Shown: positions 10,891-22,553 of the stretch, piece after piece | How positions within the stretch are numbered: the first letter of the stretch is position 1 | Layout of the letters: each line of letters starts with the position of its first letter | Origin: Sphagnum magellanicum | Taxonomy: Eukaryota; Streptophyta; Sphagnopsida; Sphagnales; Sphagnaceae | NCBI GenBank assembly: GCA_021904315.1 | Contig: CM038913.1 | Location: 1,673,958-1,737,957 of the forward strand | Direction of reading: 5' to 3' | DNA: 64,000 nt | Position numbers and translations under genes: made by a program | The notes under the pieces: generated by a model | What the model was told of the DNA's origin: nothing | What the model saw: the letters and a program-made list of their open reading frames with translations, nothing else | Databases searched by the model: none

Positions 10891-13415
10891 GGTGTTAGAA
10901 ACAAGGTGTCACGACATTGAGGCCTTGCTGAATTAAGAACTTGATAATATATGTTTGAATAATCATGAATGTGATGGATATTATTTTGTATTATTTGGTA
11001 GGGTAAATTTTGGGACATGGTCCAGTAATTTGAATGCAATGTGTATGGGTTTATGATTTGTTCAATAAGCTTCAGTTGATAAAAATGCATTGTTGTGATA
11101 GCACATTGGTCGATATGTGATCAATTTGAATGTTATAAATAGTGATTATTTTAGAGGACTATTTGTAGATCATATTTATTCATTAATTTTTGTAGTTCCA
11201 TTGATTGTAATGTGTTTGTTAACATGTCAATATTAAAATCCCCAATTATTATATTTGGACAATTTGTAGGTGGTTTTTCAAGAATAAGTTTTAAAATAGA
11301 GATGAAGTAATATACCTATATTTTTGGCAATTTATAAATTATAATTACATGTATAGCTTCTCATGTATTTTCATTGAAGGTTGTGATAATGAATTTCACA
11401 TTTGAATTTTTTATTAAAGCTGTGTTTGACAAAGAAACCATTTCATCATGAAGTATTGAATTGTTTTATGTTGATTATAACAATATAAGATGTGCAACTT
11501 GTTATTTAATATGGGATGGTGAATTTCTTGATAGTATAAATGTTTTTTATTTTTGTCTCATTTAAACAAAAATTATGTGATGCAAGCAAGTTTTGGTCCA
11601 CAAGGATGTCTCCGAAATGTAGATTTACTGAATGAGTGTTAAAGGATTGTATGATAATAAATTCTTTTCAATAAGATTTCAAGTTAGGAATTGTTAGTTT
11701 ATATTGTGTTGTTTTTAAATGTAACATTTCTTGATCAACAATGGAATATACATGGAAATTTTTGTTTGATATTGGGAAAAGTAAATATATAAGTGTTCTT
11801 TTGAATGAATATGAAATATCATTGTGTATGTGAGGCTATGTTTTGTTACACCGAATGGATCAAATGTTGAATGACCAAGAATCAACCTTTGTGCATGATA
11901 TATAATGCACCCAACAACTAATTAAAAAGGGAATTGCATACTTTGTGCATTTGTGATTTTCAAATCTTTTGTTGATTCCAATTTGAAGGTTTTGAAAATG
12001 TATTCATATTAATGATTTTGAAAAGGTTTCTGTATAATCTTTAAAATTTCCATCTACACCATTTACAAAGTCATTGATGTTATGTAATTTTCTACACATA
12101 ATTCAATTAACATATCTTTTTTAATTGATAATTCCTAATCAAAACTAATTGTTTGGCTTGGTACTATTCATAATTTGAAATGTGGAGGACATGTTTCAAA
12201 ATGAATGTCTTTTGCATGAAATGTGAATGTTTGACCTAGTGTGTTTTGCAATATGATTTTGTTATGTTCAATTATTTGGCATTTGTGTAAAGCAAATGTG
12301 GCAAAATATTATCTATTGGTGGTGTTCTTAGACAAATTTGATTAATAAAACTAATATCTCCAAAAGTATGTGATGTTATTGAAAACCTATTTAGAATATT
12401 AATGAATTGAAGATCATTTTGGCACATGTCTTGTTTTAATTTATAACATTTTATGTTTTCATGCCAAAGATGTGTCCCAAAGATATTGAATCCATCAGTT
12501 CTTGATTTGAAAACCTTTGAATCTTGAATTGGTGGAATTTAGTAAAAATCACTTGTCATTATAACATCAAGACCACCCATAAAGTTGTTATGTTTTCTGG
12601 ATTTATCTAGAGTCTATGGCTTCAAACCATATATATTTGTGCGCTTTAAATTTTCTAAATAGGAAAATACACATCTTTGATTGAATTACATATGAAAAGA
12701 CACATTGTTGATTTTTTCTTTCCAAAATGTTTTTGGTTTTTGTGCATTCATCTTCTCTACATTGGTGAGGAGGAGGAGACAAGGACTTAAGCTTTTGTGG
12801 ATTTAGATACTTTTATTGTGATTTTTGTTATAGATTTGAGTAGGGGGAGGAATCAAGAGGGAGAGAGGGATAGAAAGCTAGCTTGTTTTGCATGTTGTGT
12901 GCAAGCATGCTAGTTTTGGCAAACCCTTTCTGGTAAATTATATTCCAATGTTCAATTCAAAATGATTATGAAAACCATGATAATGTAAATAACTCAATGG
13001 GAATAGATATGGATCTAGCTATGGGTGCTCTTTTCATGTTATTTGGAAAAGGAAGTTTTTTTTCCAACAACCACCCATCACCTTGTAAATCCATCTTCAC
13101 TTCACCCATCATATATGGAACATAGGAAATGGATTATTAAAAGATTGATCCACAATTTCGGAAATGACTAGTTAGTGTGGAGTAATGGTAGATTATCATT
13201 ACTATTCATGATGGTGGTCATAATGACATGACTACACTAGTTTTCATTAATGTGTTTGTTTTTGTTTAAACTAGTCCTCTAAATTTGAAATTAACTCTTT
13301 TGTTTCCTTCTATAACATTTTTTCACATTCCTAGTTGTTGATAACTAACACCATGTGTATGATCAAGAAAAAGCAATGATGTTAGTCAGCAAGAAACCTA
13401 GACCTCTCGTGCCTA
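10891..13415. other. AT-rich intergenic stretch, nothing recognised
   Basis: Very AT-rich DNA with scattered small open frames and no family I can name. It is not obviously repeated elsewhere in the window. The composition changes sharply here compared with the first 10 kb. Confidence 0.4.
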
Positions 13416-13857
13416 CACTACAACAAAATGCATCCTAGTTCACTCTAAGTTTCATCAGATTTTGAATGAATTTGGACATTTTTACTTGGTGAAATTCTTT
13501 AACCCCTTAGTGAACGGGGACCAGTTGCTACGGACAATGAATTGTTTCAGAATTATCTAGTGAAACAAGGTTACTATCAAGTGAAATACAAATTTGCCTA
13601 ACCATTCACTTATTATTTAATTAATTAGCAACATGGAAATCAATTAAAATTAAATTATTTAATATATAATATTATTGATAATTTCATGATTTTTCAACCT
13701 ATGATTTATTGACATGTGTCACTACCTAGGCTAAGTTAAAAATCTAACCTATGTAAATAGGCCACATAATCAACCTAAGCACCTATTCTAGGGAATTAGA
13801 TAAAAAAATATTCAATCAATTTACCATTATTGACCATACACAACACCACTCATGAAG

Positions 13858-13918
13858 TTTGATCCTTTGACCTTTAGAATGGAGGTACACACTCTTACCA
13901 TCAAGCCAACCCACTTGT
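13858..13918 (-). repeat. tRNA-like (possible SINE head)
   Basis: The minus strand reads TGGCTTGATGG, resembling a Pol III A box, and then GGATCAAACTT, a weak B box, spaced about as in a tRNA. The match is partial, so this is a possible tRNA-derived SINE relic only. Confidence 0.25.
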
Positions 13919-14559
13919 TGTTACATTACATTTTATTTATCAAATACTTCATTTTAAACATTATAAAAACATAAACTTTGGAAATTCATATTTTATTGAA
14001 ATTTTGTTCAAATAAAATGATTCAAGTTTACTTTTTAAAAATTTCAATAATGCACATAATTATTCATTTCCTTTTGAAAGTGCAAAATCATTTGAACAAA
14101 AAAAAAGTTGAATATCATTATTCAATAACATTTCAATGACCATTCTTTTGGAAAAATGTTTAATAAATGGATAATATTTGTGTTAAAATAATAATACTAC
14201 TTATGATAAGCTACTTTCAATTATTATATGATTATTTTTCATTAATTTAAATTATCTCCCCCCACATTATTTACAATTATTTATGGTTATTCTAAATTAC
14301 TTTTAGTTATTTTAGCTCATTTCACCTTAAGCTATTTTCAGCTATTATAAGTTTTTTTGGTTATTCTATATTATTTCACTTTAAGTTAGTTACTTGCAAC
14401 TATTATAATTTTTTTTTTAATTTTAAATTATTTCATTTTAGGTTTTTTTTTATTATGTGAGGCTATTATTGGTTACTTTTGGTTATTGAAGGCTATTTCA
14501 CTTTAAGTTATTTTTGTCTATTATAGATTATTTCACCTTACATTATTTTTGGCAATATT

Positions 14560-15765
14560 AAACAATTCTAATATATGGCTATTAGTTGTTGTTTTATTGG
14601 GACTATTAGTGGTTATAAATAGCTATTGGTACCTATTCTACTGGTGGCTATTAATGGTTATTTTATTAGTGGCTATTAGTGGTTATTCTATTACTAGTTA
14701 TTGGTGGCTATTGGTGGCTATTGGTGGCTATTTTATTAATGGCTATTGATGGATATTCTATTGGTGGACAATGGTGATTATTGATGGTTATTACATTAAT
14801 GAATATGAGTGGTTATTTTATTAATGGCTATTGGTGGTTATTTTATTAATGACTATTAATAGTTATTCTATTAGTGGATATTGGTTGTTATTCTATTAAT
14901 GGTTATTGGTGGCTATTTTATTAATTATTGTTAGTGGCTATTCTATCAATGATTATTAGTAGTTATTATATTAGTGTCTATTGGTTGTTATTCCATTAAT
15001 GGCTATTGGTGGCTATTCTATTAATGACTTTTAAAAGTTATTATATTAGTGGCTATTGGTTGTTATTTTATTAATGGCTATTGGTAGTTATTCTATTAAT
15101 GGCTATTAATGGTTATTCAATTAATGGTTATTATATTACTAGCTATTGGTGGTTATTATAGTAATGGTTATTGGTGGATATTTTGTTAGTGGATATTGGT
15201 GGTCAGTAATAGTTATTATATTAAGGGCTATTGGTGACTATTACATTAATGGCTATTAGTGGATATTTTGTTGGTGGATATTGGTCGTCAATAATGGTTA
15301 TTATATTAAGGGCTATTGGTGACTATTACATTAACGGCTATTGGTGGATGTTTTGTTAATGGATATTAATGGTTATTAATTGTTATTGTATTAATGGTTA
15401 TTGATGATTATTAATCGTTATTGTGTTAATGACTATTGGTGGTTATTAATTGTTATTATATTAGTCGCTATTGGTGGCTATTTTATTAATGGTTATTGGT
15501 GAATATTCTATTGGTGGATGTTGTTGGATATTAGTGGTTATTACTGGCTATTATATTAGTGGCTATTAGTGGATATTTTATTAGTGGATATTAATGGTTA
15601 TTAATGTTATTATATTAATGGCTATTAGTGGCTATTTTATTAATGGTTATTTGTGGTTATTCCATTACAAGCCATTGGTGGCTATTGATGGTTATTCTAT
15701 TGGTGTTATCAATGATTATTTTATTATAAATTATTGTTTGATATTCTATGTTATAATATCATAGC
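14560..15765. repeat. CTATTAATGG / CTATTGGTGG minisatellite array (unit 1)
   Basis: About 1.2 kb of imperfect 10-12 bp words (TATTAATGGC, TATTGGTGGC, TATTAGTGGT) arranged in longer blocks of roughly 50-75 bp separated by TTCTATTA or TTTTATTA. The plus strand is G+T rich with little C. The array is transcribable in theory, but its short open frames (Leu/Val/Ile/Tyr-rich) are repeat artefacts. The same array occurs at 44585-45295 in a shorter form. Confidence 0.9.
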
Positions 15766-16082
15766 TATTGGTAGTTATTATATTATAAGGTATTTTAAAT
15801 TATTTTTCATAGTTTATTCTTTTATATTTTAAGTTGTTTTACCTTAGGTCATTATATTATATTTTAAATTATTTTAAGTTATTATACCTAGAATAAAATA
15901 ATTTATAATAACGTAAAGTAGAATGACCATGAAATTTTTTAAATATAACTTGAAATAACATATACTAACTTAAAATAAAATAACTTAAGGTATAACCTAA
16001 GGTTAGTTGAATATTTTAATTAAAAATAATTTAAAATACCTTATAATATAATAACTACCAATAGCTATGATATTATAACATA
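15747..16082. repeat. Perfect 61-bp inverted repeat with 214-bp spacer
   Basis: Bases 15747-15807 (starting TATGTTATAATATCATAGC) return as an exact reverse complement at 16022-16082 (ending GCTATGATATTATAACATA). The arms carry the same 61 bases as far as I can read, and are AT-rich. The spacer is itself partly self-complementary. In unit 2 the left arm is kept nearly unchanged (about 45297), but the right-arm position (about 45570-45640) is quite different. Confidence 0.85.
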
Positions 16083-16399
16083 TAATAGTTTAAGGTACAA
16101 TAATTTATAATAACATAAGGTATAAATTAGAATAACTAAAATAGCTCAAAATAATATACGGTATATCATAAAGTAACATATATAGAATATTTTTAAAAAC
16201 ATACAAATAAAACTATTTACTACAATAAATTATAATAGTGAATTATGTTAATTAGTAATGAAACATGATGTTTACATACTCATATTATAGTGAAATAACT
16301 TTCACCAGGATGAAATCAATCAAATGTAATGAAATTATTTCATTTAAAAAATCCCATAGTGATTTAGGCTAATGAACTACACCCATTTTTGTGGTAGTC

Positions 16400-17535
16400 A
16401 ATTAGTACCAGTGTACAACATGAAATTGTAAAAAAAAACTTGGTGCGCATGAATTTGAGTCTCTTCAACTTGGGCAATTCAAAGGATTTATAATTGGAAA
16501 ATGGTTCAACTAGACTTCAAAATTTACACCCTTAATGATTTGACATGGAGTGGAAAAGACATGCACCTTTTACTTTTCAACTTCAAAAAATATATATCTT
16601 ACTTTTCATTGCACAAGATGTACAACATCTTGCACAACAAGTGTATAGATGGTCTAAAACCAAACTCTAGTGCTCCAAAGTCCCCGTGTTGATAAACTAA
16701 GTTGTTTTGTACAAAAGAGAATGTATATAAATTTTGGCACCAAGATCTAGGATCATAACATACATTATGTATAATGTTAGATGTAAGTTTCAATCATTAC
16801 CAAGTATTTACCATTCTTGCCACACAAGTCATAGAAAGGAATGGGATATGCATGGAGTGTGAATCCAAATGCACCCACTCTATCTCAAATAAGAAGCAAA
16901 TTGAACATTGCATGGTCTTCATGTTCAACTCTACACAGAGAGGAGCTAAGAGGTAGAAAATGGATTTTTATGAAGGGGGTGGCGACTCCTTTTACCTATA
17001 ATACACAACAACAAATAGAATACTCACCATGAACCTAAAGAACATTAGAATAAAAATTAATTACTACGATTCAAAATAACCTCAGGATTAAATCATTGTC
17101 CCATTTTGCACATTATTTTTATATTAAAACATGGGGGGAGAGAAAACAAAATGTAAGGGCAAATAGGTCGAACACTATAGCAAAAATATTATCTCCAACC
17201 TCTAAGCAATTTTAATCTTATTTTTAATTTTGTTTTTTCTTGTGTGAAAGCATATTCTCTATGTGAGCTTTTAAAATGTCCGCCAATGGCCTTTGTAACC
17301 CTACAATGTGTTTAGCAACTAATACAAACACAAATTTCACTTCCCACTAGAAGAAAGGAAACAAGACCATGAGAGGCTTCTTCTATTTTTCCAGCAATAA
17401 GCATTTTGTCAAGGACACCTAAACAAAATCCCAAATAAAATGTATTATTTATCAATGTGTACATGTAGACCCATGTTACAATGTTAACCTATTTTGGACA
17501 TTTCAATGTCAATAGAAACCACATGGTTATTAAAT
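16400..17535. other. Unit spacer between two CACTA-like elements, unit 1
   Basis: About 1.1 kb repeated at 45970-47106 with roughly 95% visual identity. Small open frames on both strands (plus 16501-16692, minus 16599-16793) are conserved only as far as the DNA is, with indels between copies, so I do not call them genes. No known family seen. Confidence 0.6.
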
Positions 17536-18112
17536 CACTACAAGAAATTTTAGTTCTTTTTACTGGGAACCTTTGTTGGAAAAAACCCCCATATGGTTTT
17601 TTTGCCCCCATGTTCAACTTGACCAAAGTGCCATTTTGGACAAGTTGATTTGGATTCGATTGTTTTGACTGGGTCCCTTTGGTTGGTATTTTTGACTGGG
17701 CTTTTTTTACTAAACCACCATGACAATAATATAATTTGGGCAACAACCAAATATATATATATTTAAATTATTTTTTATTAAAAATTAATATGAAAAATTT
17801 AATTAATTAATTACCCTACCTATTCTACTCTACCTTACTTTAACCTACTTACCAACCTACCTTATTAATAAACTTAATAATTAATGTCAAAAATAATTTA
17901 TTTATTTACTTACCAACCCTATGTCCTAGGCCTAAACTAAGCCACCTAACTTAGCCATCCAGGTTAAACCATGCCACTTAGGCTAAGCCAAACCCCCTAT
18001 AGGCTAAGCCTCATAAGCTAGGCTAAGTAGCTTAGGCTAGGTGGTTAAATAGGCTTTGCAACTTAGTCTACCTAATTATATCACCTAAATAACCAAGGTA
18101 GCCTAAGTTGCA

Positions 18113-18183
18113 AGTGTGGGGACTTGAACTCTTCGCCTCCACATTGAGAAGTCAAATCCTTAACCATTGCACCACCACCCCAT
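18113..18183 (-). repeat. tRNA-derived relic with Pol III A and B boxes (unit 1)
   Basis: The minus strand carries TGGTGCAATGG, an A-box match, then 33 bases, then AGTTCAAGTCC, a B box differing from the consensus at one base. Acceptor and T stems do not pair well, so a working tRNA is unlikely; a tRNA-derived SINE head or tRNA pseudogene fits better. The copy in unit 2 keeps the A box and has TCC changes near the B box. Confidence 0.5.
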
Positions 18184-18289
18184 CAGGTGATTTTTTTTGG
18201 ACAACATATTATCGTAAACATGATTTTGGATTAAAATATTATAATCAACTTCCATGAATTTTTTTCAACATATTACATTAAATGAACTT

Positions 18290-19560
18290 GAATTTTTTTA
18301 CACTACTTACAAAAATAGGTAGGTTATAAATAGGTTAACCTAGGTAGGTAGGAAATACCTATTAATAAATGCATGTACTTAGGTAACATGTAAGTTATAA
18401 TCTATTAAACCTTATAAGCACCTACTAAGTCTATGTTTATACCTACTTATGCTTATGATATTTAATAGGCTATGTAGGTACCTACCAACCTATAATTAAT
18501 AGATGTAGCTTAGGCATATTAAGTAAGTAACCTAGCTTATTAAGTAAGTATAGGGTTAAACAACCTACCTAATACTAGGCTAAACTACCTACTTAGTAAC
18601 CTAGGTGGCCTAGCCTAGATCAGTGACATACATACCTAGTAAACCTAAATGACTTAGGTAGCTTAAATTACATTACATACCTACATAATAGGCCTAGGTT
18701 AGGTTAATTTAAACTACTTGAGTTATGTACCTACCTAAGTAACCTAGGTTAGGCTATGTGCTTACCTAGTAGGCCTAGGTTAAATTAACCTAAGCTACAT
18801 AAGCTATACCTACCTAATAGGCCTAGGTTAGGCTAACCTAGGCTACCTAAGTTATGTACCTACCTAAATAGCCTAAGTTAAGTTACATACCTACTTAGTA
18901 GGCTTAGGTTAAGTTAATTTAAACTACCTAGGTTAAGCTACATACCTACCTAATAGGCTTAAATAACCTAGGTTAAACTACATACCTGCCTAAGTAACCT
19001 AGGTTATGATACGTACCTACTTGGTAAGCCTAGGTTAAATTACTTACTATGTACACTTGGGTGGCCTAAATTAGGCTACATACGTACCTAATAGGCTTCA
19101 GTGACCTAGGTTAAACTACTTACCTTATACGCCTAAGTGGCTTATGCTATGTACGTAACTACCAATTAAACTTTGCTAACCTAGGTTAAACTACCTTATT
19201 CTTAGTATGCCTAGGTGGCTTAAACCAACCTAATTAATAAGATAAGCTACCTACATACTAGGCCTAGGTTAATAGGCTAATAAGCTACCTACATGGCTAA
19301 TAGGTCTACCTAGTCAGCCTAGGTCACCTACGGCACCTACTTAAAAGGCTTACATTACCTAGTTATAAGCTACTTAGTATTCCTAAGTTACATATTAAGT
19401 AATTTATTAAATAGGTTTAGGCTAAATTATCTAGCTAAGCTACTAGTTAAGTTATAACTTAACAAATAATCTACTAACCTATTAATTATGCGACTAGAAA
19501 GGTAGTCTAAGCCTAGCTTAACCTATTATCTAGGTTAAGTTAGATAAGTAGCTTAGGTTT
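18290..19560. repeat. CCTAGGTTA / ACCTACCTA word-rich region (unit 1)
   Basis: About 1.3 kb made almost only of CCTAGGTTA, TAGGCTAA, ACCTACCTAA and GTAGGTA words and their complements, in both orientations. The palindrome CCTAGG recurs very often. The words are not a clean tandem repeat but a patchwork. Nearly all of it (about 18370-19490) is absent from the otherwise matching unit 2 element. Confidence 0.85.
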
Positions 19561-20419
19561 AAAAAATAGGTTTAGTCATCAAATGAATATGGTTCATTTG
19601 ACTAAATGCCAAATCATAATGGTTAATTTGACTAAGGGTTAAATTTGGATGGTCAATTTGATTAAACCCTATCGATTCAATATGGCCAATTTGATTAAGT
19701 CATGGCCATTTTGATGGACATTTGTCCATTTTGATAAATCTTTAGCTTAACACTTGGTCAAAAAGGTCACTTTAGTCAAATGTATTGGTCAAATGTAACA
19801 TGTGTTTTCATGCCCCAAACCTTTAGTCAAAATGGACATACCCCTGGGTCAATGTCGACATTTTAGTCAAGTTGGCCTTCTAAAAACCACATTTTCTTGT
19901 AATGGATGGAGATAGAACTTCTACTTTGAACTTGAAAAAAGAATCCTTAAACACATCAGGCTATAAAGGTGTCAATACGATGAATCGACAAAAGATCATT
20001 AAAAAAGTGTTACTAAAATGATAAACAACCCCATGATGAAAAAAAATTTGGAAAACAAGACACCAATTACGTATTCAAACTATTAAAATATTACAAAAAG
20101 ATGTAAACACTTCTACAATTTCTTTCACCAAGGTACCAAATATTTAAATGCTCTAAAAAAGAAAGGAAAACAAACATAATATGCCCTAATAATTATGTGA
20201 AAAAAAAAAACCATTAGCTTTTGAATTTTGTATAATTAGGAGTTTAAAACCAAAGGCTACAATGTGGTGTTTCACCATACCTCTTTGTTAGCAACTTTAT
20301 TGTTGCAAAAAAAACGGCAATGATAAAACTCCAATAATGCTACCACTACACAATCATTACGTCAATCTACAATGACATCAAACAAGATACCAAGGTGTTC
20401 ATTTTATAGCATATGCGCT

Positions 20420-22042
20420 AGAAGGGTTCCAAAGTGATCGAAGTTTTTGTGAACATTGAGCAAAAATTGCGCCTCTAGATTTGGGCCCCATGTAGTCGAA
20501 AAATTACGTACCCTTTTGGATCAACTTCAAGCATCATTTCACAAACATTTCCCTTGAATTAATGTAGTTTATCTTTGACACTGCTACATGCATAAATATT
20601 TCGAGCTAATATTTTACCCTTGGTTTTAATAATGTGCATTCCAATAAAAAATAATGAAAATTCCCCAAGAAATTGATAATTGCCAAAGGTGGCCCTACAC
20701 CATGAAAAGACATGCACACCTTGTACCCATGTGCCCCACACTTTTTAATAACACTCCATATGATTGAATATAGTTTTGAAGAGATAATGTCATGGAAAAC
20801 ATTGTCCACAAGTCCTACAAACTGATGACATGAAAAAATGAGAAAAAAAATACTTGACTAAGGGTGATAAACACATGAATAAAAACACGGGCATGTGGAC
20901 CAACAACCTTGAAATGGAATTGTGGGCTGAAGTGCCAAGTGTCAAAGTTTTGGCACCCTCCAACAATTGGACCTTGCCATTCACCATGTATAGAACAACA
21001 CATCTCTTGTGGATAAATTTGGCAAATGTAAAGGGATCGAAAATGAAGTTGGAAGTCTTGCCATGACATCTAGAATACACCCTCTACAACATGGTGTAAT
21101 CATAAGAATCAATTAGGAGACATCTTAGTAAGGCCAATTGAGATGTGGTTGCAAAATTGGTTGAACACCAACATGAAATAATTTGCAAAAATGTGGTGGT
21201 CAACACATTTGCAAGATTTGCACTTCAATGTGGAAAATCACGAATAGAACCACCTCTAGATAATGCCCCTACAAGAAATGATGCCTTGAACAATTATTTC
21301 ACTAAGCAACATTCGTGATGTCCACATATATATTATTGTTCAAATAACCTCCACATTAAATAAAATGCCAAATGTGTTTGTACCAATTGTACTTGAGGTC
21401 TATATCGAGTCCATTCTATAGACAACTTTAACCAAAGGCCATTCCACATAACCTCATTGACCCATGGATTGCAAATTTAAACAAGCTTGTGTCCATCTAC
21501 CTCCTGGACTTGGAATAAAAGGAATGAAACTCAATACACACCTCATACACAAACCACATACACACCTATTAAAAATATAATTAAGTGGTAGTATAAACAT
21601 AATGAAAAGGAACACAACAAATCCTGTGCAACACCACAAGGTCAGCAATGGCAAAAATAGGTACAAACAAACCATTCTAACCTACAACAAGGAGTATCCA
21701 TGGCCTTGCATGATTCCACTTGATGAAACATGCACATCAGAACTTAAAACACTATCAGCTGTAAGGAAAAACCCTTCTTGTTTCTACAACCAAAGATGGC
21801 CACTCACAAAATCCAACTATGAAGATTCATGAAACATGTCAATTTCTTCTCCCGGTCAAATCAACAAGTGCATCATGTACCACACCCCCTTCCAAAGCCT
21901 CATAGGAACCATACAATTTTGCATGAACTTTCTCCAAGATTGAAACCCATAATTCATTCCCGTTCTGACTTGTTGGAAAAGCTAGCTTACCTTGGCCTTC
22001 ACAAGGAATCCAATCATCCATAACCATTGGAATCTGCTCTCC
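20420..22042 (-). pseudogene. DEK1: DEK1 (phytocalpain) 3' gene fragment, decayed, unit 1
   Basis: On the minus strand, pieces in the right order match the C-terminal half of the plant calpain DEK1, a plasma-membrane cysteine protease needed for epidermal fate. Seen in order: VMDDWIPCEGQGK and NELWVSILEKVHAKLYGSYE (22042-21839); LDFVSGHLW, KQEGF and SSSGIMQGHGYS with the catalytic His (to about 21690); EVDGHKLV and CNPWVNEVMWNG with the catalytic Asn (21515-21410); VVEGVF then SWQDFQLHFRSLYICQIYP and GGCQNFDTWH to HVFITLSQ (about 21100-20854); FFIGMHIIKTKGK (about 20700-20570); CEMMLEVDPKGY and MFTKTSITLEP at the C-terminus (to about 20420). Intron-like gaps with GT/AG edges remain, so it is a DNA-level copy. 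It has internal stops (for example TAG where SWQDF is preceded by Trp), a frameshift after DLTG, and lacks the exon with the catalytic Cys. Not a working protease. Confidence 0.85.
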
Positions 22043-22553
22043 CTATGATACAAATTATATTTAGATAAGAAAATATGTTTAAATACCTATAAAATTTTAC
22101 TAGAATCAACCATTTAATGATTGGATTTTTTTTCACAATCTTGAAGGTTAAACAAATTTAATTTTTACAACATGACTTCATCAACTCATTGCTTAGAATG
22201 AAACATGAAGAAATGTATAATGATGTATGAAATTTATTGTTCAAAACTAATTGTTAAATAATTTGAAAAAAAATAAAAACTATTTGATACACATGTTTGC
22301 ATCATGCATTACACCATATACAAAAATATCTAGTAATACATTATATTATCCATCATTTTGAATTTTAAATTTTTAAATGAAAAAATAAATAAAATGAAGA
22401 TAAAATCATTATTTTTAATTTTGAGATTTTTGAATTGACATTAAATAACCTCTGATTAATATAGGGTTTTTTCCCTCAGTCATGAGGTTCTAGTATTTGT
22501 TTTATATCACATACTCTCCGATCAATAAATGTTAACATTCTATTACCTAGTAA

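Larger units (their letters stand above)
13416..16399. mobile_element. CACTA-like non-autonomous element (CACTA-A, unit 1)
   Basis: The left end reads CACTACAACAAAATGCATCC then TAGTTCA. The right end, reverse-complemented, reads GACTACCACAAAAATGGGTG then TAGTTCA. That is an imperfect terminal inverted repeat of about 30 bp of EnSpm/CACTA type. I see no transposase; the interior is the CTATTAATGG minisatellite plus a foldback. The 3-bp flanks do not form a clean target duplication, so the ends may have changed since insertion. The right part recurs in unit 2, ending at 45969, where the left end is missing. Confidence 0.55.
17536..19904. mobile_element. CACTA-like non-autonomous element (CACTA-B, unit 1)
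   Basis: The left end is CACTACAAGAAA and the right end is TTTCTTGTAATG, the complement of CATTACAAGAAA, giving a 12-bp terminal repeat with one mismatch. Subterminal parts carry repeated GGTCAAA/TTTGACC and TTTAGTCAAA words on both sides, as CACTA elements usually do for transposase binding. No transposase is seen in the 2.37 kb. The interior holds a CCTAGGTTA-rich region and a tRNA-like relic. Flanks are AAT and GAT, not a clean 3-bp duplication. Unit 2 has a version half as long at 47107-48265, and a third right end lies at 43366. Confidence 0.65.

Noticed and set aside
14549-14749. 66-codon hydrophobic frame that looks like a membrane peptide
   Set aside because: It is translation of the CTATTGGTGG array; unit 2 does not keep it.
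14560-15765. Regularly spaced repeats suggesting a CRISPR-like array
   Set aside because: Repeats are 10-12 bp imperfect words without unique spacers, in plant DNA.
16501-16793. Small frames in the unit spacer, also seen at 46153-46443
   Set aside because: Frame lengths differ between copies through indels, so no coding constraint is visible.
20854-21066. Plus-strand frame of 70 codons conserved in four copies
   Set aside because: It is the antisense of the DEK1 SWQDF exon; conservation reflects the minus-strand ancestry and recent duplication.
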